A stretch of DNA of 17,326 nucleotides from Clostridiaceae bacterium (GTDB lineage: Bacteria > Bacillota_A > Clostridia > Clostridiales > Clostridiaceae): the NCBI GenBank assembly GCA_029256485.1, contig JAQSXU010000070.1, positions 1-17,326 on the forward strand, in the 5' to 3' direction. Below, one piece after another: positions 13,976 through 17,326 of this stretch. A program made the position numbers and the translations under genes. A model generated the notes under the pieces. That model worked only from the letters and a program-made list of their open reading frames with translations, had not been told where the DNA came from and did no database searches. The number at the start of each line of letters is the position of its first letter. Positions within the stretch are counted from its first letter, which is position 1.

Positions 13976-16027
13976 CTATAAAAATTCCAGATCACCAAAT
14001 GCCTTTATAAATTCTTTTACTCCATAATCTTTAAATTCCACTTCGATGATCATTTTATCTTCTCTCAGCACTTTTCCTATGCCGTATTTCTTATGTTTTA
14101 CCTGTTTTGAGCATATCTGATTTACTGATTCCACTGGCGCTTCCTCTTTCTTTTTTTCAAGTTTTTCCTCCTGAATCTGCTTCTTAAGTTCCTGTAAATT
14201 TACTGGTGCACTTTTCAAAGCATCATTTTGTATTAAGTGTGACGGAATCATACGAATATATCTGCTTTCCCCAGGTGTTGCCCTATAGTAGTCCGGATTT
14301 GTATAATATGAAAGCTCCAGATAATCCTTTGCCCTGGTAATTCCCACAAAAAATAATCTTTGTTCCTCTTCCTCCTCTTCTGTATCTCCGGCCTGTAATG
14401 GAATCAAGCCATAATTGACCCCTGTAATAAACACATATGAAAACTCCAGCCCCTTGGAAGCATGTAACGTCATCAGCTTAACAGAATCTGTATCACTTTT
14501 TATATTCTTCTGCAAAATATTAACACCATATAATGCAGATGAATTGATAAAATCTCTTAGTCCATCTAAAAACGATATTTGCTTTTCCTGCACATGTTTC
14601 ATAATAATGTCCAGCAATGTACATATGGATTTTTTATCCTCTTTGTAAGCAGAAGAGGTGGGCCTGATATATCTGTCAAATTCAAAATAATCATAAAGCT
14701 GCTGTGGCTTGGTTATTTCAGAGCATTTGCTGACAAACTCCTGCATTTTTTTATATAATTCCGATTTATCTGCCTGCTGACCCTTTAATATTTTACCTGC
14801 TGCTTTTTCTGATATTCTTTCTCCATAATCCTTATTGCTGAGAACATAAATTCCGGATGGCATATCATTATTATTTATCGAAAACCTGAATAGCTTAATC
14901 ACCCAGTTTAACACAGGAATATCACCTATGGTTTTCTTCAGTGATACTTCATATGGAATATGATTTTTTGAAAATACATCTTCAAAAACCTGAGACTGAT
15001 TCTGCAGCCTGTAAAAAACTGCAATGTCTTTATATGGTACACCTGAGTTATGTATTTCTCTGATTTTATCTGCTAGATAACAGGCTTCATTAAATGGATT
15101 ATACTGATTCTTCACTACTATTTTATTTCCAGGTTCACGTATACCAGTGAGATCGCTTCCATCCTGCAGGAAGCACTTAGCTGCTTCTAAAATTGAACTG
15201 CTGGAACGGTAATTAATAGGAAGAGATAATTCTTTTGCATTATATTTATGCTTCAATTCAGAAAACACATTAAGTGTACTTCCACGCCAGCTGTAAATAA
15301 CCTGATTCGGATCCCCTACTGCAAATAATCTGGTATGGGAACTCTTTAATTTATCAATAAAATTAAGCTGCAGTTTATCGCTGTCCTGAACCTCATCAAT
15401 GATAATCCACTTTAAATCTATATTAGAATCAGCCATTAAAGCATTGGCATTTTGCAGCAAATCTGAAAAGCACATTTTGTTTTGTCTTATTTTTTCTTCC
15501 TTTAACAGCTGAACCAGCTTAAAAATATCATCATTATATTTTGAAACCTTTTGCTCCTCTGTCTCAATGGACATTGCCCTTTCCATACGTTTTTTTAAAC
15601 GGTTTTTATATTTTATTTGAAGCTTTTCTGACTGTATTATTTCCATGGCAATATCTAATTCTTCTTTTGGTTCTATTACCAGAAAATCCTTTGAATAGCC
15701 CAATTTTTCTACAGAAAGTGTGGTTCTCAGAAGATGAAGTGCCACACTGTGAAAGGTTCCGAAGGTTTCTAACTCTTCCATTTCAATGCTGCTGTCTAAG
15801 CCCGTTAGCCTTTCCTTGATCTCATTAGCTGCCTTATTGGTAAAGGTTAATACAATCATATCCTTATAGCTTATTTTTTTTGCATAATGCAGATATATAA
15901 TCTTTGAAATCAACACTGTTGTCTTTCCGCTTCCTACATTTGCATTTACTATACAGGCATCACTTTCATCCAATACAGCTTCCTTCTGATATTCATTCAG
16001 CCTTTCTAATTCTTTCTCATAAAGCAT
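13976..16027 (-). CDS. UvrD/PcrA-like SF1 DNA helicase, divergent
   Basis: A 683-residue ATP-dependent 3'-5' helicase of superfamily 1A, near the usual 650-750. Motifs in order: Q-motif LNEYQKEAV (10-18), Walker A NVGSGKTT (30-37), Ia TFTNKAA (61-67), II IIIDEVQDSD (208-217), III VGDPNQVIYSWRGS (237-250), IV LPINYRSS (269-276), V LMTLHASKGLEF (518-529) and VI RLFFVGITRAKD (557-568). The C-terminus holds a PcrA/UvrD-type Tudor-like module (HKKYGIGKVL). Divergences are DEVQD for DEFQD and NANVGSGKT for AGAGSGKT. An acidic stretch EEEEEE follows motif V. AGGAG precedes ATG 16027. Only 9 bases separate it from the stop of the DUF1998 helicase, so the two are one coupled transcript. It is probably a second, specialised UvrD rather than the housekeeping PcrA. 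Confidence 0.92.
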   Translation of the reverse strand: MLYEKELERLNEYQKEAVLDESDACIVNANVGSGKTTVLISKIIYLHYAKKISYKDMIVLTFTNKAANEIKERLTGLDSSIEMEELETFGTFHSVALHLLRTTLSVEKLGYSKDFLVIEPKEELDIAMEIIQSEKLQIKYKNRLKKRMERAMSIETEEQKVSKYNDDIFKLVQLLKEEKIRQNKMCFSDLLQNANALMADSNIDLKWIIIDEVQDSDKLQLNFIDKLKSSHTRLFAVGDPNQVIYSWRGSTLNVFSELKHKYNAKELSLPINYRSSSSILEAAKCFLQDGSDLTGIREPGNKIVVKNQYNPFNEACYLADKIREIHNSGVPYKDIAVFYRLQNQSQVFEDVFSKNHIPYEVSLKKTIGDIPVLNWVIKLFRFSINNNDMPSGIYVLSNKDYGERISEKAAGKILKGQQADKSELYKKMQEFVSKCSEITKPQQLYDYFEFDRYIRPTSSAYKEDKKSICTLLDIIMKHVQEKQISFLDGLRDFINSSALYGVNILQKNIKSDTDSVKLMTLHASKGLEFSYVFITGVNYGLIPLQAGDTEEEEEEQRLFFVGITRAKDYLELSYYTNPDYYRATPGESRYIRMIPSHLIQNDALKSAPVNLQELKKQIQEEKLEKKKEEAPVESVNQICSKQVKHKKYGIGKVLREDKMIIEVEFKDYGVKEFIKAFGDLEFL

Positions 16028-16036
16028 TGAATTCTC

Positions 16037-17326
16037 CTATTCCACAAGATTTTCATATCTTTTCTGCAATTTATTTTTCACATCTTTTCTGTCACTGTCA
16101 ATGTTATCAAGCCTGATTTTTAAGTCAATAACCAATGGGCCTTCCGTATAAAATGAAATAATATTGATTAAACTTTTTTTATTGTTTTTTTCCATGATCC
16201 ATTCCTTATAAAATGCATTATTGGTCACTAAAATTAAAACATTATTTTCTATCTCCACTTCCGGAATAGTACTTAAAAATGCTGCAAAGGTGTCTCCATT
16301 TTCCTTTAGATATGAGCAGAATTCTTTCCACTTTTCTTGTAATTCATTAAATTGAAAGGGCTTTTTTATAAATGTTGAAGGTGCATATTCCACCAGCTTC
16401 ATATCCTTAGGAGCTTCTATTTCTTCTAATAAATTCTTCAGCCCCCACAACACCACTGCTTTATCAAGCTTATAGTCCCCTATACATGCCACACAGCCAT
16501 TTTCGCACTTACATCCACCAACCATTTTAATAGCATTTTCAATAATCTGTGCAGTAAGGTCAAATACTTTTTCTGAATATCCTAAACCACCTATATATTT
16601 ATCGTAAATAAACATATAAACGGCATCTTCAAAGTTTCCTCTTATTTCAACTGCATTATTGGACATTGAAACGCCTATATCTTCCTGTTCTGTCATGGTG
16701 GCCATCATAGCAGCATTTTTTATTGCATAGCATAAACCTTCAAAATGATTATTCCTTATAATCTGACCGTTTTCACCCTCTTGCAGCAGTCTTCTAAACA
16801 CATTAACCACATTGCCTGGAATCTTTATCCATGTGCTTTCTGTATCATAATCCTTTGATAATGGTTTTTCTAAATGTTCAAAGCCTAAGTTCTGATGATT
16901 GTGAAATTGAAGCTTTTTATACATAAATACCATTTCATCTACATTTACATCTCCAAAAGCAACCTTCACACGGTTATAATCCATTTCCTTACCGCCTTTA
17001 ATAATCCTGATATTAATATTGCTGCCTGGCATTGTATAATAGTTCCCATTAAATGGTATGGCATATGCAGTTTTGCTTTCCAGATCAAGCTTTATAACCT
17101 GAAACTGTATACCATCATGCATATAAATTGCTCCGCTGTGGATTTCACGGAAGGCCTGCATCTCATCCATTTCTGTAATTTCCTTATTGTTTTCCCTATT
17201 TATCAGCTTATATCTGGATTTATCAATGTTTCTTAAGCTGAAGTCTCCCGCTGGGAAGGAATTTCCGCACCATGCAAACTTGCCACCTTGACTGGTCAGC
17301 TCATTTGCTCTGATTAAAACAGGAAT
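16037..17326 (-). CDS. MrfA-type DEAD/DEAH helicase with DUF1998 and extra DnaX-like tail (C-terminal part)
   Basis: The frame is open to the right edge, so 429 residues of a larger protein are visible and the helicase core lies outside. The ATG at 17170 is internal: 52 sense codons precede it (IPVLIRANEL to NKEITE). Visible parts are FPAGDFSLRNID and REIHSGAIYMHDG, typical of MrfA/YprA-like helicases just after the motor domains, then the DUF1998 (MZB) metal site at about residues 272-281 (CKCENGCVAC) preceded by DKYIGGLGYSEKVFD. B. subtilis MrfA is a 3'-5' helicase in mitomycin-C repair, and related DUF1998 proteins occur in DISARM defence (DrmB). After this domain the protein continues for about 145 residues. 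Residues about 331-404 (WKEFCSYLKENGDTFAAFL, VEIENNVLILVTNNAF) resemble the small domain at the C-terminus of clostridial DnaX and the N-terminus of DnaA. It is coupled to the downstream UvrD-like helicase. Confidence 0.85.
   Translation of the reverse strand: MPVLIRANELTSQGGKFAWCGNSFPAGDFSLRNIDKSRYKLINRENNKEITEMDEMQAFREIHSGAIYMHDGIQFQVIKLDLESKTAYAIPFNGNYYTMPGSNINIRIIKGGKEMDYNRVKVAFGDVNVDEMVFMYKKLQFHNHQNLGFEHLEKPLSKDYDTESTWIKIPGNVVNVFRRLLQEGENGQIIRNNHFEGLCYAIKNAAMMATMTEQEDIGVSMSNNAVEIRGNFEDAVYMFIYDKYIGGLGYSEKVFDLTAQIIENAIKMVGGCKCENGCVACIGDYKLDKAVVLWGLKNLLEEIEAPKDMKLVEYAPSTFIKKPFQFNELQEKWKEFCSYLKENGDTFAAFLSTIPEVEIENNVLILVTNNAFYKEWIMEKNNKKSLINIISFYTEGPLVIDLKIRLDNIDSDRKDVKNKLQKRYENLVE

Noticed and set aside
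17168..17170. ATG 17170 as the start of the DUF1998 protein
   Set aside because: No ribosome binding site is seen, and 52 upstream codons are open and family-like to the window edge, so it is an internal methionine.

Overview
The window reads as chromosomal DNA of a low-GC Firmicute, most likely a Clostridium sensu stricto or close relative. The evidence is the AT-rich composition, strong AGGAGG-type ribosome binding sites, mainly AGA arginine codons in most genes, compact operons with U-tract hairpin terminators, and clostridial-type gene families. No rRNA, tRNA, CRISPR array, insertion sequence or phage module was seen.

Layout. Positions 1-71 hold the start of an unidentified leftward gene. 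Positions 171-482 hold a decayed helix-turn-helix gene (HTH_36-like) with one in-frame amber stop, ending in a hairpin. Then come three rightward genes: a lengthened RsmH-type 16S rRNA methyltransferase with foreign-looking arginine codons (571-1635), a MarR regulator (1710-2150) and a 14-TM DHA2 drug exporter (2407-3861). They end at a bidirectional terminator (3880-3916), where they meet a long leftward block.

The leftward block from 10497 down to 3938 encodes, in transcription order, an aldo/keto reductase with two [4Fe-4S] sites, a nickel-type ECF importer (CbiM/NikMN, CbiQ, CbiO) and the three enzymes of the nickel-pincer nucleotide (NPN) cofactor (LarC, LarE, LarB). The importer would bring in Ni2+. 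LarB carboxylates the pyridinium ring, LarE adds sulfur and LarC inserts nickel. No larA-type apoenzyme is in the window, so the cofactor user must be elsewhere.

Upstream are a MerR/AdhR-type regulator with Cys52 (10675-11061), a metallophosphoesterase broken by a one-base frameshift (11167-12287), and a flavodoxin plus carboxymuconolactone-decarboxylase-family pair (13806 to 12468). Three leftward promoters, before the reductase, before merR and before the flavodoxin, each have a TTGACT -35 box and a 19-bp spacer filled by the palindrome CTTGGAGTTAACTCCAAG or a near copy. This looks like a local carbonyl/electrophile-stress regulon, and because the reductase heads the Ni/Lar block it may also feed nickel-cofactor synthesis.

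The right end (17326 to 13976) is a tightly coupled pair of helicases. One is the C-terminal part of an MrfA-type DEAD/DEAH helicase with a four-cysteine DUF1998/MZB domain and an extra tail resembling the DnaX/DnaA-type domain. The other, 9 bases downstream, is a divergent UvrD-like SF1 helicase. This pair is the best candidate here for an undescribed DNA-repair or defence module.
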